Shown: piece after piece, positions 8,511-18,794 of the stretch
Numbering within the stretch: position 1 is the stretch's first letter
Layout of the letters: each line of letters opens with the position of its first letter
Assembly: GCF_002796605.1 (NCBI RefSeq)
Contig: NZ_CP024923.1
Span: forward strand, 2,459,001 to 2,523,000
Direction: 5' to 3'
DNA: 64,000 bases
From: Sphingomonas psychrotolerans
Lineage (GTDB): Bacteria > Pseudomonadota > Alphaproteobacteria > Sphingomonadales > Sphingomonadaceae
Program-made: the position numbers and the translations under genes
The notes under the pieces: generated by a model
What the model was told of the DNA's origin: nothing
The model's input: only the letters and a program-made list of their open reading frames with translations
The model's database searches: none

Positions 8511-9458
8511 CTACTCCTTGGGGGCGACGAACAAAGTCGCGCCACCGATGCGCCGGGCCAGCTCGGCGGTCCATTCGGGCCGCTGCGCCAGCCGGTTGGC
8601 GATTCGCCTCGTCACCATATGGGTAGCCGGCGGCGGCGGGGGAAGCCGTTCGATGCGCCGCAATTCGGCGCGGGCCTCGGCCCCCACCGGATCGGCGCGC
8701 AGCAATTCGGGAAGCGAAGGCCGCGTCCGCCGCCGCACGATCTGCAGGAAGCCGAAGCCGTTGACCGTGGTGCGCTCGAATGGCTGTGGCAGCGCCGCGT
8801 CGATCGCCTCGGCCACCGCCTGCCGCGCCGCCTTGTTGGCCAGGGTCGGGAAGTCGATGCCGATCGAGCCCGTGATATTGTGCCGCTCGATCGCCCGCGC
8901 CACCGCATGCGCCGCCGCCACCGCGAGCGGCTCGAGCGGCCCGCCGCCGTCGACGTCGAACAATGCCATTGCCGGCGTCGGCGACAGCCGCAGCGCACCG
9001 CCCGGAAAGCCAATCTCGCCGGTCACCGCTTCTTCGAGAACTTCGGACCAGCCAGCTTCTTCGAGCAGATCCGTCTCGTGTGCGCGCAGCATCCGCACCG
9101 GCACGCCGCTCGCAGTGATCCGGGTCCGCAGGTCCGCGCCCTCCCCCGGCAGCGCATCCGCACCCGCGGGCACCGCCTTGGGCAACTTGGGTCGGCCGGC
9201 CTCGGGAATCGCCTCGCGGACGATCTTCACCCGCAGCGTAGCGCCCTGCGTGATTCCCTGCGGCAGCGGATCGCACAGGGCCTCGCCGCCCTCGAACGTC
9301 ACTTTGCCGGTGCTCTTGTCGATCAGCCGCGCGTTGAGCACCGCCCCATGCCGCGGCCCGCTTTGTTCCAGTTCGATCCGCGCCTTCCAGATCACGCCGC
9401 GCGAAACCAGAGCAGCGCGGTTTTCACCGATCCCGGCCTCGTAGAGCCACTCAGCCAA
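8511..9458 (-). CDS. Ribonuclease E/G-family protein, short form
   Basis: This 315-residue protein has the core of the RNase E/G endonuclease family but is far shorter than RNase E (about 900-1000) or RNase G (about 490). The metal-site-like aspartates are visible in ALFDVDGGGPLEPLA and GSIGIDFPTLANK, followed by FGFLQIVRRR. The zinc-link cysteine motif CPxCxGxG of RNase E is absent. It starts at TTG 9458, 8 bp inside the maf gene, so it is coupled to maf. Similar short proteins occur in other sphingomonads at the same position beside maf. Whether it is an active nuclease is open. Confidence 0.8.
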   Translation of the reverse strand: MAEWLYEAGIGENRAALVSRGVIWKARIELEQSGPRHGAVLNARLIDKSTGKVTFEGGEALCDPLPQGITQGATLRVKIVREAIPEAGRPKLPKAVPAGADALPGEGADLRTRITASGVPVRMLRAHETDLLEEAGWSEVLEEAVTGEIGFPGGALRLSPTPAMALFDVDGGGPLEPLAVAAAHAVARAIERHNITGSIGIDFPTLANKAARQAVAEAIDAALPQPFERTTVNGFGFLQIVRRRTRPSLPELLRADPVGAEARAELRRIERLPPPPPATHMVTRRIANRLAQRPEWTAELARRIGGATLFVAPKE

Positions 9459-10035
9459 GCTGGTGTCCTGCGGCTTCGAGCAGCGCGCGCGTCTCGAACA
9501 CCGGCAGCCCGACTACCCCCGAATGGCTCCCCGACAGGAAGCGCACGAATGCCTCCGCCTTGCCCTGGATCGCATAGCCGCCGGCCTTGCCCATCCCTTC
9601 GCCGCTCGCGATGTACCAGTCGATTTCGGCGTCGCTCAGCCGCTTGAAGGTGACGACCGTGTCGGAGAGGCGCGTGCGTGGCTTGCCGTCGAGCCCGATC
9701 AGGCACACCGCCGACAGGCAATGGTGCCGCCTGCCCGAAAGCAACGTCAGCATCCGCCGCAGATCGGCTTCGTCCGCGGGCTTGGCGAGGATGCGGCGGC
9801 CGACCGCAATCGTCGTGTCGCCGGCAAGGACGATCTCGTCCGCGGCGCGCTCCACCGCCTGCGCTTTGTCGATCGCGACCCGCAACACATAGGCGCGCGG
9901 CAGCTCGCCGACGCGGACATCCTCATCGACATCGGGCGCGGCGACGCGCACGGGTTCGGCCCCGATCCGCCGGAGCAGATCGAGCCGACGCGGCGAAGTG
10001 GAAGCGAGGACGAGCCGCACAGGCCCGCCGCTCAC
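9451..10035 (-). CDS. maf: Maf family nucleoside triphosphate pyrophosphatase
   Basis: This is a cytoplasmic house-cleaning enzyme that hydrolyses non-canonical or modified NTPs to NMPs. The 194-residue length is normal. Family motifs are in place: the N-terminal [12 protein letters not shown], the [17 protein letters not shown] loop with the essential aspartate, and [20 protein letters not shown] 10035 overlaps the infA stop in GTGA, and the gene in turn overlaps the RNase E/G-like gene by 8 bp. It is the second gene of the operon headed by infA. Confidence 0.93.
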   Translation of the reverse strand: MSGGPVRLVLASTSPRRLDLLRRIGAEPVRVAAPDVDEDVRVGELPRAYVLRVAIDKAQAVERAADEIVLAGDTTIAVGRRILAKPADEADLRRMLTLLSGRRHHCLSAVCLIGLDGKPRTRLSDTVVTFKRLSDAEIDWYIASGEGMGKAGGYAIQGKAEAFVRFLSGSHSGVVGLPVFETRALLEAAGHQLG

Positions 10036-10250
10036 TTGAAGCGGTAGGTGATACGGCCCTTGGTCAGGTCGTACGGCGTGAGCTCGACCAAGACTTCGTC
10101 GCCGACCAGCACGCGGATGCGATTCTTGCGCATCTTGCCGGCGGTGTGGCCGAGAATCTCGTGATCGTTCTCGAGCCGGACGCGGAACATGGCGTTGGGC
10201 AAAAGCTCAACGACCTGGCCGCGCATTTCAAGGAGTTCTTCTTTGGCCAA
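10032..10250 (-). CDS. infA: Translation initiation factor IF-1, TTG start
   Basis: IF-1 is a 72-residue OB-fold protein that occupies the ribosomal A site during initiation. The sequence is typical: [18 protein letters not shown], then [16 protein letters not shown] and the C-terminal [15 protein letters not shown]. The conserved N-terminus forces a TTG start at 10250; GAGAGG lies 8 bp upstream, with an AT-rich spacer between. It heads the minus-strand infA-maf-RNase-yacG operon. The 270 bp upstream (10251-10522) hold its promoter and that of the divergent thiolase operon. Confidence 0.96.
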   Translation of the reverse strand: MAKEELLEMRGQVVELLPNAMFRVRLENDHEILGHTAGKMRKNRIRVLVGDEVLVELTPYDLTKGRITYRFK

Positions 10251-10472
10251 AAATATGCCTCTCAGGTGAGCGCCAGCAAAAGTGGCGGTGCCTTTACTCT
10301 GCTACGCGTGAAAAGGGAAGGCGGACGGCAAGCTGCTGCGTCCACTATACCAAGATGGGTGTCCCTACCGAAAAGTCCAGCGCGGAACAATGCGCGAATC
10401 TCGTGGATTCACGTATCGCGAGCAATGAAGGCGATCACGGCGACTGCCCACTTGCTTCCGCGGCCATGCGCC

Positions 10473-10490
10473 ACTTACACTGATGTAAGT
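10473..10490. promoter_or_regulatory. 18-bp perfect palindrome upstream of the CoA operon
   Basis: ACTTACA and TGTAAGT are perfect inverted arms around CTGA, ending 32 bp before the thiolase start. The position and symmetry are those of a TetR-type or MerR-type operator. No regulator gene is nearby. It is the only strong palindrome in the 272-bp divergent infA/thiolase gap. Confidence 0.55.
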
Positions 10491-10522
10491 TGACGGCCAT
10501 CAAGGCTGCATGGGAGAGCGAG

Positions 10523-11674
10523 ATGGCGGAGGCCTATATCGTCGCGGCAGTGCGCACCGCCGGCGGCAGGCGCAATGGCCGGCTGATGGGCTGGCACCCG
10601 GTCGATCTGGCCGGCGCAGTGCTTGCCGAAGTCGTGGCGCGCAGCGGTATTGAGCCCGCCGCCATCGACGACGTGATCATGGGCTGCGTCGGCCAGGCCG
10701 GCGAGCAGGCGCTCCATATCGGCCGCAACGCCGTGCTCGCCTCCGGCCTGCCAGCCAGCATCCCCGCGGTGACGATCGACCGCCAATGCGGCAGCTCGCA
10801 GCAGGCGATCCAGTTCGCGGCGCAGGCCGTGCTATCGGGCACGCAGGACGTGGTGATCGCCGCCGGGGTCGAGCATATGAGCCGCGTGCCGATGGGCACC
10901 AGCGTCGCAGGCGCGAAGCCCTATAGCGAACGGCAGCTCGCCCGCTTCGGCGTGCGCGGGTTCAGCCAGTTCACCGGCGCCGAGATGATCGCCCGGAAAT
11001 ACAGCCACAGTCGCGCGGCGCTCGACGCCTATGCGCTCGAAAGCCATCGCCGCGCCGCCGCGGCAGTGGAGCGCGGGAACTTTGCCGACGAGATCCTGCC
11101 GATCGAGATCGACACCCCCGATGGCACCCGAAGTCACGCGCAGGACGAAGGCATCCGCTTCGACGCGAGCATAGAAGGCCTTGGCAGCCTGAAGACCCTA
11201 GTCGAAGGCGGCGTGATCACCGCGGGCAATGCCAGCCAGATCTGTGACGGCGCCTCGGCAGTGATGGTGGTCAGCGCGGCCGCGCTCAAGGCGCACCGCC
11301 TCACGCCGCTGGCGCGCATCCACAACCTCACCGTCACTGCCGGCGATCCGGTGATCATGCTTGAAGAGCCGCTGTTCGCCACCGACCGGGCATTACAGCG
11401 CGCAGGCATGGCCATCGGCGACATCGACCTTTACGAAGTCAACGAAGCCTTCGCCCCGGTGCCGCTCGCGTGGCTCGAACATACCGGCGCCGACCCGGCC
11501 AGGCTTAACGTCAATGGCGGCGCGATCGCGCTCGGCCACCCGCTCGGCGCCTCAGGCACCAAGCTGATGACCACGCTGATCCACGCGCTGCGCAAGCGCG
11601 GCCTGCGCTACGGCCTCCAGACGATGTGCGAAGGCGGCGGCATCGCCAATGTGACCATCGTCGAGGCGTTGTGA
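10523..11674 (+). CDS. Acetyl-CoA C-acyltransferase (thiolase)
   Basis: This is a cytoplasmic thiolase that splits 3-ketoacyl-CoA or condenses acetyl-CoA. The 383 residues start at ATG 10523, giving the classic [14 protein letters not shown]; a TTG 33 bp upstream is possible but less likely. The nucleophile Cys89 sits in [10 protein letters not shown], the His in [15 protein letters not shown], and the second Cys in [10 protein letters not shown]. It heads a plus-strand operon with a CaiB-type racemase, an HSD10-like dehydrogenase and an acyl-CoA dehydrogenase. A role in degrading branched or sterol-type acyl chains is therefore more likely than in storage polymer synthesis. A palindromic candidate operator lies 32 bp upstream. 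Confidence 0.92.
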   Translation: MAEAYIVAAVRTAGGRRNGRLMGWHPVDLAGAVLAEVVARSGIEPAAIDDVIMGCVGQAGEQALHIGRNAVLASGLPASIPAVTIDRQCGSSQQAIQFAAQAVLSGTQDVVIAAGVEHMSRVPMGTSVAGAKPYSERQLARFGVRGFSQFTGAEMIARKYSHSRAALDAYALESHRRAAAAVERGNFADEILPIEIDTPDGTRSHAQDEGIRFDASIEGLGSLKTLVEGGVITAGNASQICDGASAVMVVSAAALKAHRLTPLARIHNLTVTAGDPVIMLEEPLFATDRALQRAGMAIGDIDLYEVNEAFAPVPLAWLEHTGADPARLNVNGGAIALGHPLGASGTKLMTTLIHALRKRGLRYGLQTMCEGGGIANVTIVEAL

Positions 11675-11696
11675 GAGTAGGCGGGGGAGGAATCTA

Positions 11697-12794
11697 GTGC
11701 CCGGCACCCTTTCCGGCCTCCGCATCGTCGAGTTCGGCGGGATCGGCCCCGCCCCCTTCGCCGCGATGATGCTAGCCGATCACGGCGCCGAAGTGATCCG
11801 CATCGAGCGCCCCGGCGCCAGCTTCGGCCCGCACGCATTGACACGCTCGCGCAAGGCGATCGGCATCGAGCTCAAGGCCCTCGAGGGCATCGAAATCGCC
11901 CGCACCCTCTGCCGCGATGCCGACGGCGTTATTGAAGGCTTCCGCCCCGGCGTGATGGAGCGGCTCGGGCTCGGCCCGGACGTGCTGCTCGGCGACAATC
12001 CGGCGCTGGTCTACGGCCGAATGACCGGCTGGGGTCAGGACGGGCCGCTGGCGCAGGCGCCGGGTCACGACATCAACTATATCGCCGTCGCGGGACTGCT
12101 CGACGGCATCGGCCAGCCCGGCGCGCCACCGACTACCCCGGTCAACTATCTCGGCGATTTCGGTGGCGGCGGAATGCTGCTCGCCTTCGGCATGGTCAGC
12201 GCGCTGCTCGCAGTGAAAATGGGCGCGCCCGGGCAGGTGGTCGACGCGGCGATGACCGACGGCGCCGCCTTGCTCGCCAGCATGAGCTGGGGCTTCAAGG
12301 TTGCCGGCATGTGGCACGACGGCCCCGGAGCGAACCTGCTGAGCGGGGCCGCGCCCTTCTATCGGACCTACACCTGCGCCGACGGCAAGCATGTGGCGGT
12401 CGGCGCGATCGAGCCGCAATTCTACGCCGCGCTCGTCGCAGGTCTCGGCGAAGACGCCGCCGGCCAGATGGACGCCGCCGCCTGGCCCGCGCGCGCCGAA
12501 CGCTTCGCGGCGATCTTCGCCACCCGCACCCGCAACGCCTGGACCGCGCATTTCGCACCCGAGGCGTGCGTCTCTCCCGTCCTCACCTTCGACGAGGCGG
12601 CCGCACACCCCCATAATGCAGCGCGCGGCACCTTCGCCGCGGGTGCGCCTGCGCCTGCGCCGCACTTCGCCGCCACGCCGGCACCACCGCCAAAGACGTC
12701 GCAACCTGGCGAATGGACCGATCGCGTGCTCGCCGAGCTCGGCTACGACTCACCCCAGATCGCGGCACTCAGGGCCGTAGGCACGATTGGCTAG
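11697..12794 (+). CDS. Alpha-methylacyl-CoA racemase (CaiB/BaiF family)
   Basis: This is a class III CoA-transferase fold enzyme, here with the residues of the racemase branch. In the mycobacterial racemase the catalytic set is His126/Asp156/Glu241; here the same motifs occur two positions earlier as His124 (APGHDINYIA), Asp154 (NYLGDFGGGGM) and Glu239 (GAIEPQFY). This supports epimerisation of 2-methylacyl-CoA rather than CoA transfer. The 365-residue protein starts at GTG 11697 behind GGGGGAGG. Residues from about 318 on are Ala/Pro-rich. It lies 22 bp after the thiolase gene, and the context supports beta-oxidation of methyl-branched acids. Confidence 0.9.
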   Translation: MPGTLSGLRIVEFGGIGPAPFAAMMLADHGAEVIRIERPGASFGPHALTRSRKAIGIELKALEGIEIARTLCRDADGVIEGFRPGVMERLGLGPDVLLGDNPALVYGRMTGWGQDGPLAQAPGHDINYIAVAGLLDGIGQPGAPPTTPVNYLGDFGGGGMLLAFGMVSALLAVKMGAPGQVVDAAMTDGAALLASMSWGFKVAGMWHDGPGANLLSGAAPFYRTYTCADGKHVAVGAIEPQFYAALVAGLGEDAAGQMDAAAWPARAERFAAIFATRTRNAWTAHFAPEACVSPVLTFDEAAAHPHNAARGTFAAGAPAPAPHFAATPAPPPKTSQPGEWTDRVLAELGYDSPQIAALRAVGTIG

Positions 12795-12803
12795 GAGAGC
12801 AGA

Positions 12804-13579
12804 ATGAACTTCGAAAACACGGCAGCCGTGGTGACCGGCGGCGCTTCCGGCCTCGGTGCCGCAACTGCGCGCGCGCTCGCCGCCGCAGGCGCCAAGGTAG
12901 CGTTGTTCGACATGAACACCGAAAAAGGCGAGGCGCTCACCGCCGAGATCCACGGCATCTTCTGCAAGGTCGACGTCCGCTCCGACGATGACGTCGATGC
13001 CGGCTTCGCCAGAGCGCGCGAGGCGCACGGTCAGGAGCGCATCCTCGTCAATTGCGCCGGCGTCGGCAACGCTTTCAAGACCGTCGGCCGCGACAAGGCG
13101 AGCGGCGAGATCCGCCAATTCCCCGCCGCGGCGTTCGACTGGGTGATCCAGGTCAATCTCGTCGGCACCTTCCGCTGCATCGTGAAGAGCGCCGCCGGCA
13201 TGCTCACGCTCGAACCGGGCGAAGGCGGCGAGCGCGGCGCGATCGTCAACACCGCGAGCGTCGCCGCCGAGGACGGCCAGATCGGCCAGGCGGCCTATTC
13301 GGCGTCGAAGGGCGGTATCGTCGGCATGACCCTGCCGATCGCGCGCGACCTTTCGTCTGAGGGCATCCGGGTCAACACGATCCTGCCGGGCATCTTCGAC
13401 ACGCCCTTGATGAACGCCGCGCCGCCGCAAGTGAAGGAAGCGCTGGCGGCGTCGGTCCCCTTCCCCAAGCGGCTGGGCGTGCCCGAGGATTATGCGAGCC
13501 TCGCGCTCGAGATGCTGCGCAACCCGTATTTCAACGGCGAGGACGTCCGCCTCGACGGCGCGATCCGCATGGCGCCGCG

Positions 13580-13583
<4 letters not shown>
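12804..13583 (+). CDS. HSD10-like 3-hydroxyacyl-CoA dehydrogenase (SDR)
   Basis: This is a short-chain dehydrogenase of 259 residues that oxidises 3-hydroxyacyl-CoA with NAD. The cofactor motif TGGASGLG is at residues 11-18, NCAG near 81, and the active-site Tyr-Ser-Ala-Ser-Lys in AAYSASKGG. The segment RVNTILPGIFDTPL and the C-terminal FNGEDVRLDGAIRMAPR are characteristic of the mitochondrial HSD17B10 type. ATG 12804 follows AGGAGAGCAGA. It ends in a 4-bp overlap (GTGA) with the acyl-CoA dehydrogenase gene, so the two are translationally coupled. Confidence 0.92.
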
Positions 13584-14717
<1,134 letters not shown>

Positions 14718-14721
<4 letters not shown>

Positions 14722-15335
14722 ATTGGTCGCCATTGCGGACGCTGGACCATCACCGCAGCGAACAGGTCGGACGCGATCTGCCCGGCCAGCCAGCGCTGCA
14801 CCCCGGGCAGCGGCTGCGCGGCGAACCAGTCGCGGTCGACCGCGGCGAACTGCCGCACGAAGGGCATGATCGCCGCATCGGTCAGGGAGCGCTGCTCGCC
14901 GCAGAGATACGCCCCCGCCGCCAGCCGCGCTTCCAACCTCTCCAGCATCGCCAGGCCCAGCGCGCGATGCTCCGCCGGATCGGACGCATGGCGATCGGGA
15001 TATTTGTAGCGATCGAGATGGTGCTTGAACGGGCCGTCATTGGCATGGATCAACGCCGCGTCGTCGCCGGCCAACCAACCTTCGGGATCGTTGCGCCCGA
15101 GCGCCCAGCGCATGATGTCGAGGCTCTCGTCGATCACCCAGCCATCGGGAAGCACCAGCACCGGCACCGTCGCCTTGGGTGAAGCGGCGATCAGTTCGGC
15201 GGGCTTGTCGCGAAGCCTGACCTCGCGGATCTCGCAAACCGTCTCGCTGACCGTCAGCGCCATCCGCGCCCGCATCGCATAGGGGCAGCGGCGGAAGCTG
15301 TAGAGGATCGGCTCAGTCAGCCTCGTGCTCCACAA
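14718..15335 (-). CDS. Glutathione S-transferase family protein
   Basis: This is a two-domain GST-like protein with a thioredoxin-fold N-terminus, where [18 protein letters not shown] carries the CPYA active-site-like motif, and an all-helical C-terminal domain (about residues 90-205). The start is uncertain: no ATG or GTG precedes the conserved N-terminus. TTG 15335 (5 codons earlier, 23 bp inside trhO) and a CTG at 15320 are the candidates. It follows trhO on the same transcript and converges with the acyl-CoA dehydrogenase, overlapping by 4 bp. A glutathione-dependent reduction role is a family inference only. Confidence 0.85.
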
Positions 15336-16269
15336 AGCTCGCGCCGATATGTGCCTCGCCGCGCGCCGCCGCCAGCTCCGCCTGGCGGTGCCGTTCGGCG
15401 TAGCGCTCGCGCTGCGCGTCGGTCCGCTCGGCATGGCAGGCGGGGCATGCGACGCCTTCGACGAACAGCGGCGAACGCTGGTCCGCCTCACTGACCGGCC
15501 TGCGACAGGCGCGACACAGGCCGTAGCTGCCGAGCTCGAGCCCGTGCCCGACCGAGACGCGCTCGTCGAATACGAAGCATTCGCCCTGCCAGCGGCTCTG
15601 CCCGGCCGGCACCTGCTCCAGGTAAGCGAGGATCCCACCCTTGAGATGATAGACTTGATCGAGCCCCTCGGCCTTGAGCAACGCCGTCGACTTCTCGCAG
15701 CGGATGCCGCCGGTGCAGAACATCGCGATCCTGGGCTTCTCCCCGCGCCGCCCCTCCCATTCATGGCGATGCGCCCGCACCCATTCGGGAAACTGGCTGA
15801 AGCTATGCGTCTTCGGATCGATCGCGCCGGCGAAGCTGCCGATCGCCACTTCATAGTCGTTGCGGGTGTCGATCAGAATCGTGTCGGGCGCATCGATCAG
15901 CGCATTCCAGTCCTCCGGCGCGACATATTCGCCGGCGTCGGTCGGATCGAGATCGGGCTCGCCCATCGTCACGATCTCGCGCTTGATCCGCACTTTCATG
16001 CGGTGGAACGGCATGCTCGCCGCGCGCGAATGCTTGACGTCGAGCGCGGCGCAGCCCGGCAGGCCGCGGATGTGCGCGAGCACTTCCTCGATCGCCGCAT
16101 CGCTCCCCGCGATCGTCCCGTTGATCCCCTCGGGGGCCAACAACAAGGTGCCCTTCACGCCCTGTGTGCCGCACAGCCGTGCGAGCGGCGCCTTGATCGC
16201 CTCGCAATCGTCGAAACGGGCGAATTGGTAGAGCGCGGCGACGTGGAAGGGCAGAACAGGTTCGGTCAC
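15313..16269 (-). CDS. trhO: tRNA uridine(34) hydroxylase TrhO (rhodanese-like)
   Basis: TrhO hydroxylates U34 of certain tRNAs to 5-hydroxyuridine using oxygen. The 318-residue protein has the family layout: an acylphosphatase-like N-terminal domain ([17 protein letters not shown]), then a rhodanese domain ([19 protein letters not shown]) with the active-site loop [16 protein letters not shown] cysteine-rich C-terminal region follows, where CRACRRP and CPACH suggest a zinc site. The C-terminus overlaps the downstream GST gene. The gene is transcribed alone or with the GST. Confidence 0.92.
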   Translation of the reverse strand: MTEPVLPFHVAALYQFARFDDCEAIKAPLARLCGTQGVKGTLLLAPEGINGTIAGSDAAIEEVLAHIRGLPGCAALDVKHSRAASMPFHRMKVRIKREIVTMGEPDLDPTDAGEYVAPEDWNALIDAPDTILIDTRNDYEVAIGSFAGAIDPKTHSFSQFPEWVRAHRHEWEGRRGEKPRIAMFCTGGIRCEKSTALLKAEGLDQVYHLKGGILAYLEQVPAGQSRWQGECFVFDERVSVGHGLELGSYGLCRACRRPVSEADQRSPLFVEGVACPACHAERTDAQRERYAERHRQAELAAARGEAHIGASFVEHEAD

Positions 16270-16324
16270 GAAGGCATTCCAACGGGTTACGGTCGCGTGC
16301 CCCTAGCAGAGCGATGGCGCCCCG

Positions 16325-17614
16325 TCATGCCGCGAGGCGCATCTGCTCCTTCGAAAGCAGCGCCAGCAGCGAGATCTTGTTGAAGAACCACATCTGCTCG
16401 ATGCGCAGCCCGCTATATTTCCGGATCGTATTGGTGAGGGTGTAGGGCGTGTACCAGACATTGTGATCGGGGTGGACGACCTCGACGAAGGTCGCGCTGT
16501 CGGCGAGATAGTCGAAATGCCGTCCGCCGCACTGGAACGCATCGGGCACCGAGACCAGGAACGCGCCGGCGTCGACCTTCTCGAGCTGGGCGAGGAAATC
16601 CGAGACATTGGGCACATGCTCCATTACTTCGGGAACGAGCACCAGATCGTAGGAATCACTGACCTGATCGAGGCTCGAGAATAGCCGCCCCTTCACGTGC
16701 GGCGCGAGCTGATCGAGCGCTTCGGTGTGCGGGTCGACGCCGTCGAGCTGCGCGCAGACCTGCTCCAGCGCGAGGTGCAGCGACGCCTTCAGATTGGTGA
16801 TCGGCCAATCGGCGCAGCCGACATGGAGCACGCGCTTGCCTTCGCAGAAATTGCCCAGCACCACACCACGGCCCAGCCCTTCGAGTTCGTTGCTCACCTG
16901 CACGCGCTGGACGAAATAGGGCGCATTGCGCACTTCGAGCGCCGACACCTCCGGCACCGGCGCGGCCGCCGGGGCAGGCACCTCGCGCTTGTGGATCTCG
17001 TCATAGGCGCGCAGCGTCGAGCCCCAGAGCTGGTCGGCATAGACCGGGTCGCCGCCTTCATAGGCCACGCCGGTGAAATGCCGCGGGATGAAATAATGGC
17101 TCGGATAGATGCGCAGGTGCGAATAGCCGTATTTGCGGTAGCTGTCGGTCAGCCGCTGTGGCCCGACGGTCTTCCATGCCTTGGCATGCGTCACGCTGGG
17201 CGAGTCATGGATGTCGCGGATGATCTGCTCGACGAAAGGATTGCCCGCCTCGCAGCCGAAATAGCCCGCGGCGATCAGCCCCGGCCGCGCGATTTCGCTC
17301 TCCCAACAGGCGAAGGCCTCGCAATCGAGCAAATGGTCGTCGAGCGGTCGCAGCGCGATGCTGTCGGCATCGACGACCACTCCGCCCTTGGCGTGGAGAA
17401 TCTCCCAGCGCATCATGTCCGCGACGCCGTTGAGTTCGACGCCGTGCATCGCATTCATGTGATCGCGGTTGAACCAGTCCTGCCCGGCGAGATCCTGATT
17501 GCCCCAGAGCAGGAATTCCCAATCGGGATTGAGCGCGCGCCACGTGTCCATGCAGTTGGTGGGGCATTTACTTTGGTCGCCCACCCAGATGAAGTGCATC
17601 AGCTTCGGGATCAT
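16325..17614 (-). CDS. Glycosyltransferase (DXD sugar-binding type) fused to a SAM methyltransferase
   Basis: This is one polypeptide with two enzyme domains. Residues 1-200 form a GT32/Gly_transf_sug-like domain, opening IPKLMHFIWVG, with the metal/nucleotide-sugar motif Asp82-Ala-Asp84 in GGVVVDADSIAL. A Pro/Ala-rich linker covers about 211-225. Residues 230-429 are a class I methyltransferase with motif I VLHVGCAD (262-269) and the acidic/VPEVMEH segment of the Methyltransf_23 type. I chose ATG 17614 because GAGGA lies 8 bp upstream; a GTG five codons earlier is possible. It stands back-to-back with a GT2 gene. A plausible product is a methylated sugar on a surface glycan; the acceptor is unknown. 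Confidence 0.82.
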   Translation of the reverse strand: MIPKLMHFIWVGDQSKCPTNCMDTWRALNPDWEFLLWGNQDLAGQDWFNRDHMNAMHGVELNGVADMMRWEILHAKGGVVVDADSIALRPLDDHLLDCEAFACWESEIARPGLIAAGYFGCEAGNPFVEQIIRDIHDSPSVTHAKAWKTVGPQRLTDSYRKYGYSHLRIYPSHYFIPRHFTGVAYEGGDPVYADQLWGSTLRAYDEIHKREVPAPAAAPVPEVSALEVRNAPYFVQRVQVSNELEGLGRGVVLGNFCEGKRVLHVGCADWPITNLKASLHLALEQVCAQLDGVDPHTEALDQLAPHVKGRLFSSLDQVSDSYDLVLVPEVMEHVPNVSDFLAQLEKVDAGAFLVSVPDAFQCGGRHFDYLADSATFVEVVHPDHNVWYTPYTLTNTIRKYSGLRIEQMWFFNKISLLALLSKEQMRLAA

Positions 17615-17666
17615 CGTCGCGTTCCTCACGGTGCGCCCGCGAAGTTAGGTCGCTTTGGTTAACACT

Positions 17667-18761
17667 ATGTTTGCCTTGTTCGCCGATGTTTCTTGCCCGT
17701 ACCAACTATCCGGGCTCTTCCTTTTGTCGCGCAAACCCGTCATCGCCGCCGTGCTGATCGTCCGCGACGAGGCGCGCTGCATCGCGCGCTGTCTCGACAG
17801 CGTCCGCCCGCATGTCGACCGGATATTGGTGCTCGACACCGGCTCGACCGACGGCACGCCGCTGCTCGCGGCACAATGCGGCGCCCAGGTCCATCACTTG
17901 CCTTGGCCGAACGACTTCTCCGCCGCGCGCAACCATGCGCTCGACTTGGTCGATGCCGACTGGAACCTCGTGCTCGACGCCGACGAGTGGATCGTCTCGG
18001 GCGGCGAGCAACTGCGCCGCTGGTGTCGCGCGCCGCGGCTCGGCCAGCTCTGCGTGCACAGCGCGATGGAGGGTACCGCGACGGGCGCCGAGCGCCGCAA
18101 CTGGCTCACGCGCCTGTTGCCGCGCGGCGTCCGCTATCAGGGTCGCGTCCACGAACAGCCGGTATCGCCGCTTCCGCGTGCACGCATCGAACTGCACATC
18201 CGGCATGACGGCTATCTCGCGGGCCAGCTGGCCCGCAAGCGTGACCGCAACCCCCCGTTGCTGCGGCGCGATCTTCGGGACCGCCCGGGCGATCCCTATC
18301 TGCTCTACCAGCTCGCCAAGGATGCAGAGATCGGCGGTGATCTCGTGGAGGCATGCGCGCATTATGCCGCGGCGCTCGAGGCCAGCCCGCTCGAAGCCAA
18401 TTGGCGCCACGCGCTGGTCGTGCGCCAGCTCCACTGCCTCGGCAGGACGGATCGGATGGACACCGCGCTGGCGCTCGCCGACGCCGAAATGGCGCATTAT
18501 CCGGAGTCGCCCGACCTGTTCTTCGTACTCGGCAATCTCCTCCACGATCGCGCGCAGACCGATCCGGTGCAGGCGCTCGACCAATGGTTGCCGCTGGCGA
18601 TCGGCGCGTGGGAACGGTGTCTGGCGATCGGCGAGCGGCCGGATCTCGAAGGCAGCCTGCAAGGCTGCGGCAGCCATCTCGTCCGCCACAATCTCGAAAC
18701 GGCGCGGACCCAGATGCGACTGCTGGGAATGCAGCAGGAGCTCGCGCGGCTGGTGGCCTGA
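17667..18761 (+). CDS. GT2 family glycosyltransferase with C-terminal TPR-like region
   Basis: This is a cytoplasmic GT-A fold glycosyltransferase. The N-terminal domain begins KPVIAAVLIVRDEARCIARC and carries LDTGSTDGT and the metal-binding VLDADEW (DAD) motif. The C-terminal half (about from residue 210) is helical with repeated Ala/Leu patterns (YQLAKDAEIGGDLVEACAHY, FFVLGNLLHDRA), like TPR repeats. The start is uncertain: ATG 17667 adds about 19 residues before the conserved N-terminus, and TTG 17724 would begin directly at SRKPVIAAVL. The gene is divergent from the glycosyltransferase-methyltransferase fusion. The acceptor is unknown. Confidence 0.83.
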   Translation: MFALFADVSCPYQLSGLFLLSRKPVIAAVLIVRDEARCIARCLDSVRPHVDRILVLDTGSTDGTPLLAAQCGAQVHHLPWPNDFSAARNHALDLVDADWNLVLDADEWIVSGGEQLRRWCRAPRLGQLCVHSAMEGTATGAERRNWLTRLLPRGVRYQGRVHEQPVSPLPRARIELHIRHDGYLAGQLARKRDRNPPLLRRDLRDRPGDPYLLYQLAKDAEIGGDLVEACAHYAAALEASPLEANWRHALVVRQLHCLGRTDRMDTALALADAEMAHYPESPDLFFVLGNLLHDRAQTDPVQALDQWLPLAIGAWERCLAIGERPDLEGSLQGCGSHLVRHNLETARTQMRLLGMQQELARLVA

Positions 18762-18764
18762 TCT

Positions 18765-18791
18765 CAATCCTCCCTGCCAGAGGGAGGGTTG
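18765..18791. repeat. CCTCCC/GGGAGG hairpin after the GT2 gene
   Basis: An 11-bp inverted repeat (one mismatch) closes a 5-nt loop just after the GT2 stop. A related CCTCCCC/GGGGAGG hairpin lies between nusB and thiL (21980-22004). No T-run follows, so this is either a weak terminator for the plus-strand gene or a dispersed repeat. Confidence 0.6.
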
Positions 18792-18794
18792 CGC

